Shown piece after piece: positions 47,176 to 58,602 of a stretch of 64,000 bases of DNA (within the stretch, counting starts at the first letter, position 1; the number at the start of each line of letters is the position of its first letter). Origin of the DNA: Amphibalanus amphitrite (lineage: Eukaryota; Arthropoda; Thecostraca; Balanomorpha; Balanidae); NCBI RefSeq assembly GCF_019059575.1, contig NW_024882997.1, forward strand, positions 62,001 through 126,000, given 5' to 3'. The notes under the pieces were generated by a model. It had not been told where the DNA came from. It saw nothing but the letters and a program-made list of their open reading frames with translations, and did no database searches. Position numbers and translations under genes: made by a program.

Positions 47176-48943
47176 AAGAAGCATAACAATGAATAGAAGC
47201 CCTTTTGTTTCTGATCACGAATGATTGGTGGAATATTTACCTACATCATTTTGATATCTCAGCCCTATTTTGCTGTTTCTCATGTGGCAACAGCTTTTTG
47301 TTTTGCAGAAGGCTGAAACAGACCTACCTATCGGACGTCAAACAGTTGTTTCGTAACATGAGACTGGTGAATATTCTTACTTATTGCACATTGTGATAAA
47401 ACCTGCTTCGAATCGTTAGAATGTCAGTGGCTGCGTAACATGTGACAAAACCTACAATCGGCCATCTCAGCTGCAGTAAGGACACGGATGTAATAGGTGA
47501 CGGATTGCAGATAATCTCTCAGCTGGGCGGGCTGTTTCATTGCGCCGCGACAGCCTGTCGCGATAGGCTGTCGGCTCGCGCTCCTCTCCTACCTGTACCG
47601 GCTCTGGGTCGGCCGGTTACGTATTATACGGGTTTTACACGGATGGGAGCCGCCTCTGTGTCTGTGTGTGCTGACCGGCGCGGCGGTCAGCGGTGACCGG
47701 CGCTGTGACAGAGACTGTACCGGGTGAGAGTGGGCCGCGGAGGGTGGACCGTGAACCGCCGCCGTGGAAAGGGACGCCGCCGCCGCCGTCAGTGGTGACT
47801 GCACGGCCGCACGTGCAGCAGCGAGGTGCGTCGATCGAGTGCTGGTGCCGTCGCCTCCATCGAGTGCTGGTGCCGTCCGGAGGACGCCGCGGGGACTGAG
47901 TGGTCCTGGGTGCGGTCAGAGAAACGACATGATGAGGGCGGCGATGAGAGGTGAGTCACGAGCTCACCGGCAGCGTTTTCCCGCTGGAGAGCCGGTTTTG
48001 CTAATGGATTACATACATACTACCTTCCCGTGAACCAAAGCGTTTCGCTCGCTGAAGACCCGGTCTTGCTATATGGATTACACACTACCTTTCCGTGAAC
48101 CAAGTGCTTACCATAAGCATAGGTGTATAAACGCACTTTGCCATAGGCATAAAATAAACCAATGTGCCCTACAAGTAAACAGCGCATTGCCTATATTGAA
48201 TGCGTCGGATGGTAAACAGTACCTATTTGCAGTCTATGCATGGGATGGGACTTTCAGCTTCCTAAATCAGATACCCGGGTGTGATTTCCGTATAAGTTAC
48301 GTGGCACACACGCTCTCTGGTCGTATGGAAGGACAGCGTGGGAGTTATAAGGAGTTGGTGACCTATCAAATCGACATCAGTCTTCCTTACTTTCATACCC
48401 ACATCGTGCTACGTCTGATGGATGCACAATGCACATGTTTGCCTACCACGCACATTGCACACATAAATACCTGTGTTATTTGTGCTAATCGTGTACAGTG
48501 ACGGCTGGCCAATAAACATATGATATCAATTAGGTAGTAAAAATGTATGTTGTACGTGCATTGCTATATTCAGAATCACAACCTCATAAGCAGCGTAGAC
48601 TAGCCGGTGCTAAAGGAGTAGGTATAAGAAATATCGTAATGCTTGCTGTGGTGACAAAATATAGTAGGTATATACGACAGAGGTCAGTTCGCTTAAGTAC
48701 GATTATTATGGCTTCATTCTATGTTGTAAGGGCACCGGCCTAAATTGTGTTCCTATACCTAAACCTATGCATATGCATAGCAAGGCTGCAAGTATACTTC
48801 TGTAGAATGTCGACAGATCGGTCTAATACCGTAATAAAAATGTAACGCATCTGCTTCGGGCAATACTGTTTGTCTAGCATGTAAATTAACGTTCAGCCAA
48901 AGCTAGAAATGAAACGAGCAGTGTGAAGCGGTTTTAAATAGCC
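47176..48943. other. No gene established; weak reading frame at 48073-48501
   Basis: Positions 47530-47960 are GC-rich with CGCCGCCGCCGTC-type runs. The plus frame at 48073-48501 (142 codons) includes GKQYLFAVYAWDG, which looks protein-like and loosely recalls a fibronectin type III strand. It has no homology I can name and no clear splice sites, so it is recorded only as a possibility. Confidence 0.25.
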
Positions 48944-48947
48944 TTAA

Positions 48948-49828
48948 CCCTATTAGTGGCAGGGGGGGGGGGGTTGTTTTTATCCACCCCTCAGGTTTTT
49001 CGGGAATATCTCCGAAACCGCTGAAGCTACGATGCTGAAATTTTCTGACTTTTCCTAAAACTAAATTGGGCACATTCCCTGAAAATTTCAAGTTCATAAC
49101 TTTACCAGGGGCGGCTCCAGAGCACTGGGAATTGGGGGGTCCTTTTCGTGAAGCGAGTCATTTGGGCGAAGATCACGATGCTGCACCAGTTTTACGAACA
49201 GTGAATGAAAGGTATCATGTGATAACATATACAGTTATTGTGCATCCTCTTTTGACACGTTTTTGCTATAATAGGCGGATCCAGGCGTCCAAAAAGGGGG
49301 GTTATGTTTTACCTCCCAACATAGGTGCCCTGACACCGCCTATGCATGACCAATACAATTGTAGTCGTTCTCTCATATGAAAATTGTAAAATAACAAGAC
49401 CATTACCACCCTTTTTAGAAACAGTACCAACAAAAACCTTATTTACTATACTTTTGTGCATCCCCAATCTCAATGATCTGTATCCGCCTATGATTTTTGA
49501 AAATGCATATTTTTAGGATCCATGTGAATTCCTGGTTCATTCTCTATCGATCGGCAAAAGTTGCGTTAAGATTGGTTCAGAAACCTGGCCGTGATAAACA
49601 GTCTAAAATGTATCTGCAATTTGCCCGTTTTTACCCCCCTCTACCCCCCCCTATTAACATTTTTTAATTTTTATTTTTTAGAAATGTAGATCACGTTGAG
49701 CGAAATCGAATGCCGTTTGAATTTTGAAAATCGGCCCGTTAGATCTCGAGATATCAAGGGGGGGTCGTAAACAGCCCCCCCCCCCCTGCCACTAATAGGG
49801 GGTAGCCAGGAGCCTGCCACTAATAGGG
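48948..49828. mobile_element. TTAA-flanked MITE (E6)
   Basis: TTAA at 48944-48947 and 49829-49832. The termini CCCTATTAGTGGCAGGGG and CCTGCCACTAATAGGG are perfect inverted repeats over 16 bp. The subterminal G-run (48961-48973) and C-run (49778-49791) are present. The right end is duplicated: CTGCCACTAATAGGG also occurs at 49787-49801. No coding capacity. Confidence 0.88.
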
Positions 49829-49962
49829 TTAAGGCCAGCCATTTTCATCTGTTTCTTTCATTTGATGCCTTTCAACATATGCTGCATAGCGCATAGTACA
49901 TAACACTGGCATCGGTAATTGGCATTCCCTTAAAATCGCATCTACAGCTCCGTTCGTTCATA

Positions 49963-50520
49963 TTGAGAAACACATTCTCATCGATTAGAGTCAATAGTCA
50001 TCGTTTTATATGTAGCTTGCTATGTAACTCGTACGTAATAATAACATTCAAAGAAGCTGACAGCCTGGGCCACCAGCTGAAACGAAACCTTGCAAGCTAC
50101 CGCAACAGGCTCCAATTTTCAGACTTGGGCAACCGTTCACGCCTGGGTAAAGCTTTTCAGACCCCAACGGAAGGTGCCGTGGAGTTGTATGATGGTTACT
50201 TTCACCTCGCGCGGTTATGCGGACCGCCAGTGTCGGGGCGACCTATGCTAATAGGCAAGAACACTGACGCCCAGGAGGTGTTAGGGGCAGCGAAAGTATT
50301 TGTCAGTAAAAACTGGGTCAGACGCCTTCAAGGTTGGTGAGGAAAACATCCAGGGGCTGTGGATGAGCTCCTGAGCTTAGCTGAAGAAGCTCTACAGTTG
50401 CGACACATAGTCAAAAGCATGCCTGGTACCGGGTGCAAAGAGTGTAATATGTTCTTTCTAGCGACCATATACCCACCTACTGATTGCAATAGCGTGGCTT
50501 GTTGCTCGTAGGTTGGTTAC
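49963..50520 (+). pseudogene. Unassigned reading frame broken by one TGA
   Basis: A plus frame runs 125 codons from 49963 to TGA at 50338-50340. It then stays open for about another 57 codons, including AVDELLSLAEEALQLRH. The composition is protein-like rather than repeat-like (for example HQLKRNLASYRNRLQFSD). I do not recognise a family. It may be a decayed gene, a transposon remnant or a sequence error in a real exon. Confidence 0.25.
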
Positions 50521-50608
50521 GGAGCGAGCGAAGCGAGCGTAGTCTTTCCTTAGATTAACGGAAATTTCTGAGTATGAGCGGCCGGCCGTGGTCACGCTTT
50601 TGCGAGGC

Positions 50609-51150
50609 TTATATCTCAGCAACCACTTGACCGATTTACACGCGGTAATTTTTGTAGGGTAGCTTCATTCCTTCTACCAAGTATTGGACTATTCCCGATG
50701 CATGTGGGTGACCCCTTATGCACGTGCCACGTGCAAAACGAAGAGGTGTCAGTTTTGTAATTGTTGCAATATCTCGGTAACTACTTGGCCGATTGCGCTG
50801 AAAGTTGGCATGTAGGTAGGCACCCACTAGGCACTGCATATACATGTGCCAGAGTTGGGGTGCTGCTGCACGTGCGCACGTGGAGGGGTCGCTTCCAGAT
50901 CTCGGGAACGGCTGGACCGATTGCGCTCAAATTTGGTACACGGTTAGGGACCGGTTAGTAGGGTGCCGTGCACAAGTCAGTTGGGACCCATTTTGCACGT
51001 GCGCACGTGCAGGGTGCCGCTTCCAGATCTCGAGAACGGCTGGGCCGATTGTGCCCAAATTTGGCACATCGCTAGAGACCAGTTAGTAGGGTGCCGTGCA
51101 CAAGTCAGTTGGAGGTACCCCCTCGCAATTTCGCACGTACAAGGCCCACC
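50609..51150. repeat. Tandem repeat, about 128-bp unit, four diverged copies
   Basis: Successive units carry an ATCTCG(G/A)(G/T)AAC segment, then CCGATTGCGC, then a GCACGTGCGCACGTG palindrome. The two best units start at about 50897 and 51025; older ones start near 50768 and 50611. CTACTTGGCCGATTGCGC also appears at 56770, so the unit is dispersed. Confidence 0.75.
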
Positions 51151-53904
51151 CTCTCGCTCGCTCCGTTAGTCGCCCCAAAAGGCGTTATACTGGTTACTAG
51201 ATACTGGACAATAACATCCTAAAACGGCCGAATGTGCAACAGTGCGTGCTAAAAGCCCTAGGCGTGCAACATGGAAGATATGGTTGCATCACTTTGCTAC
51301 AGCAATAGAAGCAGTAAAAACAATGGTCAGAACGGGTCTGGGTCACAGTACAATGTTACGATATCACATTATCCTAGTTGTACTTGGGAAATTTGTAGCG
51401 GTGGACTTGAAGACAGCGGAGAACGCGCATAAAGTTTCCTTGAATAACTTTTTTTAAAAGTTGCTATTATGAACAGCCCACAGCTAAAGTAATGTGCAGT
51501 TTTACTCATCCCAACAGATGACTTTGACTGACATTTTTAAATATGGATTGATCCAGGAGTAGACAGCAAAATATAAAGCTGCAACTGCAAAGATAACGAC
51601 TGCATTTCAAGTTTCATTTTGGTCTGGCAAATCGTTCCTAAGATACAGAAGCAAAGCATAACCTCGACTGAAACCGCACATTATACTTCTGCGGTGGACT
51701 GTATGTACTTATGTACTTACCTACCTACTACCTACCTCATCATGGGCTCGCCTATTCGAGTGAGCTGGATGCTGCTCTGATTGCAAAAGATGAATATTGC
51801 ATTAAAAAACGCCATTCTACTTCACGGAGCCAAGCTCATGTAGTTGGTTCATTCTCCCCGGCTGTCAAGTGGCAGGGATTACATCATTACAGACCAGACT
51901 AGTGACTTGAGTGCGCCTCACCCAGCGAGGGTTACAGACCAGACTAGTGACTTGGGTGCGCCTCACCCAGTCCAGATGGTCCGCCAATGAACCTTGGCAC
52001 CAGACGGCATGCACAAATAATCAACTCTCTTCGGCAGCGTGTTTAATGTGTTGTGCAAGCGATCACCTGCCAAAGTCCAGCATTCAACATTCTACTCGAT
52101 GAGACATGTTCACACCTAGCTGCATAAATAATGAAGATATCTTTTCTAAACAAGCAAGCTTTTCGTGAAACACGTTCAGCAAATGTTTGCAAAATATTCA
52201 GAGCGCCATAAGATCGGAGCTACTTCCCGTCCATGTGACGGTCATGGTCTTCAGTGCATTGAAACTCATTCAATCCAACCCCGACTAATAAACAATTTAT
52301 TCAACTTCGCTGTTTACTCTGACAACTCGTAGGTGCATTCATTAGTTGTTTCATTTCTTTCTTCATCAGCTTCTTGTTTTATCTTGCTTCGATTTCGATC
52401 AACAACATTCTAGTTTTATCAGTGGGTAGTTATCCATCCCTTTCAATAACATGTACCAATAGGTAACATGTACCAATAGGTATTCAATAGGTATTCTCAA
52501 TCCGTCTACATATATCCTGGATACACAATGCAAATCGCTCGTTTTCGATCAGTTTCTGTTGTGGTTAGTTCCGTTCCGTTTCCGTTCCACTTCCTCTCCG
52601 TTTCCGTCCCGTTTCCGCTCCGTTTCTGCTTCGTTTCCGATTTACACTCCTCCCGTCATTATACACTTCCGTTCCGTTCCGCCACCATGCGTGTAGTTAC
52701 GTCAATCCCATCGTTGTCGCCCTTCACCCACTGCTCTGTCCGATGCTGTGTTGCCTGTGTCCGTGCCTCTGTCCGTTCCTCTCTCCCCGTCTATCCTTCC
52801 TCCCCGGCCCCTCCCTCCCCCGGCGATCTCCACCCGTGCCGGGAGCGCTTCCATTGGTGGAGCCGCGTGTTACTGGGTGAAAGTGGCTCACCGCAGCCCA
52901 ACTGAGACGGACACTGAGCGGAACGAACTGCCGGAGAGGAGACGCACAGAGACAGCTGATGGAAAAGAGAATGGAGGTCAGCTGTGCACGCCACGATTGT
53001 GGCCTTAGCGCCGGACTTAAGTCGGCACAGGGGGTTGATGCAACCCCCTGTGCCGTTGCAAAATCCCCACAGGGGCTTTTCGCAAGTATACCTTTGCAGA
53101 ACACGTACCTAGACTTTGAGATTCGAGAAGAATTTGCCCGTAATATGAAATAGCTTTATGTAAATGTATTCATTGACAAAAAAAACATAAATGACAAAAA
53201 TATCTGAAAAAATGACAAAATGACAAAAATATCTAAAAAGGGAAACATGAAAAATTAAAATTAATATCAGATCAGTTGCCAAGCTGTGAGGTCGCATGCC
53301 ATGTCACATTCGGCCGAAACTAACGGCTTTGTAAGCTTCCGCCTTCTGGGGCCTGCTTTTGCACTGCTGCAAGCAAGATAACACATGGTGGTGAAAAGCG
53401 ACAACAGAAGATGTGTTACTGTTTAATTCCTTTTTTATTCTGAGGCTCGAATCCTGAGCCTCAGAATAATAATTTGGAGCGAAATTGATGTTAGACGCCA
53501 GATGTCAATCAGCGCTCCCGAGTCCTGAATGTTTCTCTCATGACCGGTCATGTGTCAAGTTCATCCAAGGTCATTCGAGGTTACCTGCGATTAACATTGA
53601 CGTCGTCATTTCTAAAAAAAAAAACTGCACTGATTGACACAAATACGAGTAGAGCACGCATAGAATGGTTGCATTATTTTGTAATGCAACCATTCTTTGG
53701 ATATCATTAGTCATCGACAGTTTTGCTTTTATCCGCCCCCCCCCAAAAAAAAACAAGTGAGTGTCATTGACCTGAGCTGTGGGGTCCCCGGTTGGCCTGA
53801 TAGTCTGATGCTTTACAATCGGGTTCCATTGCTATTTACCGTACATAGAGTGAATGGCTTGTTTTCTTTTGGCATTGTAGTTCATCTTTATTCTTCATTA
53901 GTCT
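51151..53904. other. No gene; small repeats
   Basis: A 44-bp unit is duplicated at 51888-51970 (ACCAGACTAGTGACTTG). Pyrimidine-rich CCGTTTCCGTTCC repeats occupy 52565-52690. An AGGGGGTTGATGCAACCCCCT palindrome lies at about 53030-53050. A hairpin around GGCTCGAATCCTGAGCC lies at 53438-53470. No exon is supported. Confidence 0.5.
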
Positions 53905-53979
53905 TATATATATATAAATGCAATGAAAACCCTAAGCCTCATGCTAATAATTGTATTGAAAATAGGGCCAAGAAAATGA

Positions 53980-54010
53980 GACAACTGTTTCGTGCATAGC
54001 ACATCGTCAG
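53980..54010 (-). ncRNA. Hammerhead-ribozyme-like motif (left arm, inverted)
   Basis: An exact inverted copy of the motif at 55004-55034: on the minus strand CTGACGA, GTGC/GCAC stem, GAAAC, AGTT, GTC. It has the same limits. Confidence 0.4.
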
Positions 54011-54151
54011 GTCTGAAGTAAACAATCAGTTCATAGTTTTTTAAATGTCACACAAAGCCTGCTCAGTGAATACATCTTCCTCCTAGTTGCGGAATGGTAC
54101 ATACAGTGAGTTATGAATATTAACATATATACACTGTGTCTATATTTGCTG

Positions 54152-54451
54152 TGTCAGGATGTCACCTACATTGGTTAAACAAAGCGACAAGTCCGGCTAA
54201 GGTTCAACGAGCATCTCCGTGATGCAAAAAACAAAACAAAAGACAGCCCTTTCGGTGACCACATCCGGACCCATCACGCTGACGCCATCATCACAACATC
54301 CTCCCTGAACATAAGCATACTACGACGCTGCAAAGACGTAGCAAACCTCAAAATTACTGAATCACAATGCATTAGAGATCTGAAACCCAAACTGAACACT
54401 CAGACATCCTCCTGGCAACTTCTCACCCCACCTTCTTATGGCTCCCAGTGA
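54152..54451 (+). pseudogene. GIY-YIG endonuclease fragment of a Penelope-like element
   Basis: The frame reads CQDVTYIG, stop (TAA at 54176-54178), TKRQVRLRFNEHLRDAKNK and continues to TGA at 54449-54451. The YIG, then QxxxRFxEH spacing fits the start of a GIY-YIG domain, with the Arg and Glu/His region in place. The TAA sits where the family usually has a polar residue before T(G/K)R. A downstream RRCKD...ESQCIRDLKPKLNT tail matches the element's C-terminal end in pattern. It is inactive as it stands, and the upstream catalytic domain is missing. Confidence 0.7.
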
Positions 54452-54640
54452 ACACCCACTCACTCACTCACTCACTCACCCACTGACTGACTCACTCAGT
54501 CACTTAATCACTCACTCACTCACTCACTCACTCACTCACTCACTCACTCACTCACTCACTCACTCACTCACTAACTAATTCTATCATCCACTCATTCAAC
54601 CACTCACTCGCTCACTCAATCACTCACTCACTCAATCACT
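54447..54640. repeat. (CACT)n microsatellite
   Basis: Tandem CACT with occasional GACT, AATC and CCAC variants, immediately after the endonuclease frame. Confidence 0.95.
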
Positions 54641-55003
54641 CGCACACATGCTGCACAGTGCACACACACACATACTGCACAATGCACACACACACATAGG
54701 ATTTTCTAAGCAATTTGCACACATATATAGGCTCTTTCATTCTACCATCTTTTCATTTATTTGTTCACATACCCGATTCCTACCATTCAAATAGACTGGG
54801 ATCATTCATGTCATCTACTGTCATTTGTTATAATCACTGCGAACGACCGTGTTTTTACTTGTGAATCGAAGTGCGTGTATATATGTTAATATTCATAACT
54901 CACTGTATGTACCATTCCGCAACTAGGAGGAAGATGTAGGTATTCACTGAGCAGGCTTTGTGTGACGTTTAAAAAAACTATGAAATGATTGTTTACTTCA
55001 GAC

Positions 55004-55034
55004 CTGACGATGTGCTATGCACGAAACAGTTGTC
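55004..55034 (+). ncRNA. Hammerhead-ribozyme-like motif (right arm)
   Basis: CTGACGA (55004-55010), stem GTGC-TAT-GCAC (55012-55022), GAAAC (55023-55027), AGTT loop and GTC (55032-55034) follow the order of a minimal hammerhead core with a tiny stem III. One extra T lies before stem II, and I could not find a convincing stem I, so self-cleavage is doubtful. Confidence 0.4.
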
Positions 55035-55112
55035 TCATTTTCTTGGCCCTATTTTCAATACAATTATTAGCATGAGGCTTAGGGTTTTCATTGCATGTAT
55101 ATATATAATCAT

Positions 55113-55469
55113 GAGCCTTAAAACCGCGCTTTCTTTCATCCTTCATTAGTCTTGTTTATCTTTCTTAATAGCTGTGTTGTTATATTTATCTCTGGGGGCG
55201 TTGCGAAGTCGCCAAATTTTTGGACCAAGTAGAAGCTCACTTATGACGTCATAGATCATTGACCAAGCCTGACCTGACCTGACCTGACCTACAACTGGGG
55301 TTGTTTATGCTCTCTGTCTCTAACGCGGTCTGAACAGTCGCAAAAAATCGCTGAGTGGCACCAACGTCCCCCCCCCAGCTGGCGAGGAATAATCAGTGCG
55401 CTAATAAATTTAGAAACATGCCTTTGGATCATCAGCGTGCACAACTACATATATGTTCGTATATATAAG
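55113..55469. other. No gene; TTAA-type MITE relic
   Basis: Positions 55195-55395 start CTCTGGGGGCGTTGCG, contain a TGACC tandem run and end in a C-run followed by AGCTGGCGAGGAATAA. This looks like a decayed end of the TTAA family (GCGAGGGTTAA). Confidence 0.45.
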
Positions 55470-56477
55470 CTGACTACAGAATGATGTTTCATTCTTCATA
55501 AGCAATCAGGCCCCTGGATCGATAGGCTGTGCCGCATTACACATGCGGAGTGACGTAGGTTCTTCCAGTGACCTAAAGCTCGCCAATAGCATGCTTAATT
55601 ATATGTTAACGTCACTTTTCCGGAGTGTAAGAATATTTATGCACGAGACTTTGCGATTTAAGACCACATGTGCTTAAATGATTATTTAAGCACATGCTTA
55701 AACATTAAATGATTATTTAAGCACATGTTCATAAATGAACGACCGTAGGGAGTTAATTTATGAACAAGTGCTTAAATAATCATTTAAGCACGAGTGGTCT
55801 TAAATTGCAAAGTTGTGTGCATAAATATTCTTGCACGACGGAAAAGTGATGTTAAGTGTATTTCAAACAATTTTAAGTCGTGATTTATAATCACGAATGT
55901 GCAAAACTGCCCATTTCTGTATAGTTTTGTGTGTAAAGAGGGTTATTTGTGAGGTAAAGAAAAAAGTTGGGACTTGATTTTTGGGGAAGAGGAAAGAGCA
56001 CATGATCATAAATAATAACCCGACTGCAGACAGAAAATATATTTATAAGCATGCGTCATTTGTTCGGCTCCTTGGCATTAATTCACACTTGCTCTCTTCG
56101 TTCAGCAGCAAGTCCTGATGTCTTCTTGATCGGGTTGAAATTCTAATTTCAGAAACTTAAGATAATACACTAAGGTTTTAAAGATTATTATGATTTTTCA
56201 CCTCATGTTTTCATCTATAACCAAGTGAATGCTGCTGCCAAGGCTGCTACAAGGGCTGCTGCGGCGACGACGGCGACGTTTTGCAAAAATTCACCGTTTG
56301 TTTTGTGTCTGCAAGCAGTTTGCACGTGATTTATGCACAGCAGCCTCATATTTAAAACACAAAATTAGCATGGTGTTTTTCGGAAAATTGTTTTAAATGC
56401 ATGATTAAAGGCCCCACCTAGGAACCTTTCCAGTCAAGTGATCGCTTGAGAGGGGCGTAACATCGCTCTGTAGTCAA
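55470..56477. mobile_element. Foldback element with TGACTACAG ends
   Basis: The left end CTGACTACAGAATGATGTTT and the right end, complement of TTGACTACAGAGCGATGTTA, are inverted. The same ends occur on the 210-bp element at 27871-28082. The interior has the long palindrome at 55608-55853 and no gene. Confidence 0.65.
55608..55853. repeat. Long palindrome, about 246 bp
   Basis: The arms start AACGTCACTTTTCC at 55608 and end GGAAAAGTGATGTT at 55853. They pair through AATATTTATGCAC, TTTAAGACC and TTAAATGATTATTTAAGCAC, the last repeated within one arm. Confidence 0.9.
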
Positions 56478-56797
56478 CTGTACTCAAAGTGGCATGACTC
56501 CACTTTTCTTTATTAATCTTGTTTCAGCAGTTCAAATATTCAGAGAGACGCTCTGAGGTATGTAACAAAACCGGATCCTAACGAAACAAAAAGTGCTTTA
56601 AATCCGCCGAGCGTGCATGGATGAAGCGCCCCTTATCAAAACAGGATAAGTCGGTGCTCACAATTATGCAATGTTTTAGCAAGGACTTGTGTCTCGCACC
56701 CCACTGGGGTATGCGTTGTAACGCGCCCTTCTGGGAGGGGGCTATTCATAGCCCCTTCCTAACTCCGAAACTACTTGGCCGATTGCGCAAATTTTAA
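56478..56797. other. No gene; partial TTAA-type end
   Basis: Positions 56718-56790 read TGTAACGCGCCCTTCTGGGA, then GGGGGCTATTCATAGCCCC, the terminal-plus-hairpin layout of the TTAA family. This suggests an older element into which the next one was inserted. Confidence 0.4.
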
Positions 56798-57686
56798 CCC
56801 TCACCGGCACAGGGTGATGCACCCCCCCCCCCTAAGGTTTTTCGCGGATAACTCGCGTAAAAAGCGGCCGATTGCGACGAAACTTTCATTACTCTCGCAT
56901 TGCTCAATTTTACACCTACACTGAAAATTTCATGACCCTAACCCAAATGACCTTTGACTTGTGACCTCTTTTCCGAGACCATGTTTGGCCGGAATCGCGA
57001 TTCGGCGTAGTCGGCTCGCATTAGCCGCGCATTTGCAAGCTTTTCGTGGTTTCAAACGTTCAAACATGTGATCTGATGTTGCTCCCATGCATTAGGGTGG
57101 GTGTCAAGGTCACCTGAAGGTCAGGTCAGGTCATTGACCTTTGGTGACTCGGTTCACTTTTTCGAGTTTTACATGTTTCTAGGCTAGTTTTTGGAGATGA
57201 ATTCGAATTTAGCAACCATTTGAACATTTACGAAGTAGTTTTGGTGCCTTCGTAACATGTTACGAAGCTGTCAGAGGCGGATGACAGGTACTACGAATAC
57301 CCGTCACGACTCACGACCCCTACCGGTTGACCTGACCTGACCTTACCCGACCTGGTCTAAATGCTTAACGACATCATCTGTGATAAAACTAACACGATAT
57401 CCGTGATCAGCACTCCGGAAAGCAGCCAGCCACACTTTTAGCAGCCACACTTTACCACTTTCTAACAGGTCCCGACATTCCCGATTTTTGGGTCATTGAC
57501 CTGACCTGGAAGGTCAACCGACGACCTAGGACCTTAACATTGGGTATCATTGGCTTCCTCTCGTGACGGGCAGCACGCTCGTTTTTCCACGAAGCTCTAG
57601 CTCCATCAGGGGCCAAACGCGAGGGGGGGGGGGTCGTACCCCCCTTGTGCAGTTGAAGGACTGAAAATGGCCTGTGCCGGCGAGGG
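56798..57686. mobile_element. TTAA-flanked MITE (E7)
   Basis: TTAA at 56794-56797 and 57687-57690. The termini are CCCTCACCGGCACAGGG and the complement of CCCTCGCCGGCACAGG. The hairpins are GTGATGCAC before a C-run (about 56814-56833) and G-run GTCGTAC C-run (57625-57654). It lacks the insertion found in its relative at 34537-36767 and so preserves the empty site near 57180. Confidence 0.88.
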
Positions 57687-57690
57687 TTAA

Positions 57691-58328
57691 ACGGCGTCTG
57701 ATCTCCCGGGAAAAGAGTGAAACCTAATTTCATTTTGCTCTCGAGGTCACCACTCACCGATAACGTAGCAGGTGAGGTCAAAGTAAAAATCATCAGTGTT
57801 TGGTTTGGCTTGTTCACAATTTGGGCTATGGCAGTCGACTTACAAGTCTGGGAAACGTCAACTTCATTGTTACCCTTATTACCATGGTAATAAGGGGCTC
57901 CTGCAGGAGCCCAAGCGGGGCGCAGGTTAACGATTCGCACCACACTGAGGAGGGCTAACTATTCATAGCCCCCTCTCGTTTGTCTGCAATAGCTTCTAAG
58001 CCGCTAGAGGTATCAACATGAAACTTTAAGCATGTACCTTCGGCTGAATCAATTTGACATCCTGTATCAAAACCTCTGGCGAGAATTAATGCGACATTTT
58101 ATATGATCTTCGTACATATGTACATGCTTTATTGTTTATACAGTAGGACACACACTTAACTAGAAGCCTGCCACTACCGAAGAGTGGCGAAGAAAGTGTG
58201 GTCCTTGGTCACGGTCGTCAAGTTAGCTATAGCTAAAGATGATGCTCACATTTTGGCCATAAACTGTTGATGTAACTGTTGATGCAATCTCAACTTCATC
58301 AAATCGGTTTCATTGTTGTATGTTGCAG
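57691..58328. other. No gene; palindromes and partial TTAA ends
   Basis: CCTTATTACCATGGTAATAAGG and GGCTCCTGCAGGAGCC palindromes at 57873-57911. GCGGGGCGCAGG then TTAA at 57926-57929 looks like another family end. The missing first exon of the lipase gene should lie here or further upstream; I could not identify it. Confidence 0.4.
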
Positions 58329-58569
58329 CTGCCGTACTGCTGAGTGTGCTGGCCGTGTGTGCGTCGGCGGCCGACCGGCCCACTCCTCCCTCCGCGTTCT
58401 CCCCCTCCACATTCTCCCCCTCTACATTCTCCCCCTCCACATTCTCCCCCTCGACATACTCCCCCTCCGTCCCCTCGACATACTCCCCCTCCGCCCCGTC
58501 CTACCCGTCGACCCCGGCCTCGGTTCCGTCGGTCCCGGCCGGCTCCGGCTCCATCGGCGGACTCTTCAG

Positions 58570-58602
<33 letters not shown>

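Larger units (their letters stand above)
53905..55112. mobile_element. Penelope-like retroelement remnant with inverted arms
   Basis: The left arm (53905-54140) and right arm (54880-55112) are near-perfect inverted repeats of about 230 bp. Between them is a reading frame resembling the GIY-YIG endonuclease end of Penelope-like elements, followed by (CACT)n. Each arm has a hammerhead-like motif. Penelope elements are known to carry GIY-YIG domains, variable terminal repeats and minimal hammerhead ribozymes. The reverse transcriptase part is absent. A short shared flank (CTTCATTAGTCTT at 53893 and 55142) may mark a duplication of the target. Confidence 0.65.

Noticed and set aside
52528..52905. 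125-codon Ser/Phe/Pro-rich plus frame
   Set aside because: Much of it is the CCGTTTCCGTTCC pyrimidine repeat. No domain, and overlapping minus frames are equally long.
53438..53470. tRNA-like GGCTCGAATCC segment
   Set aside because: It resembles a T-arm, but it is a simple hairpin with no anticodon or acceptor arms around it.
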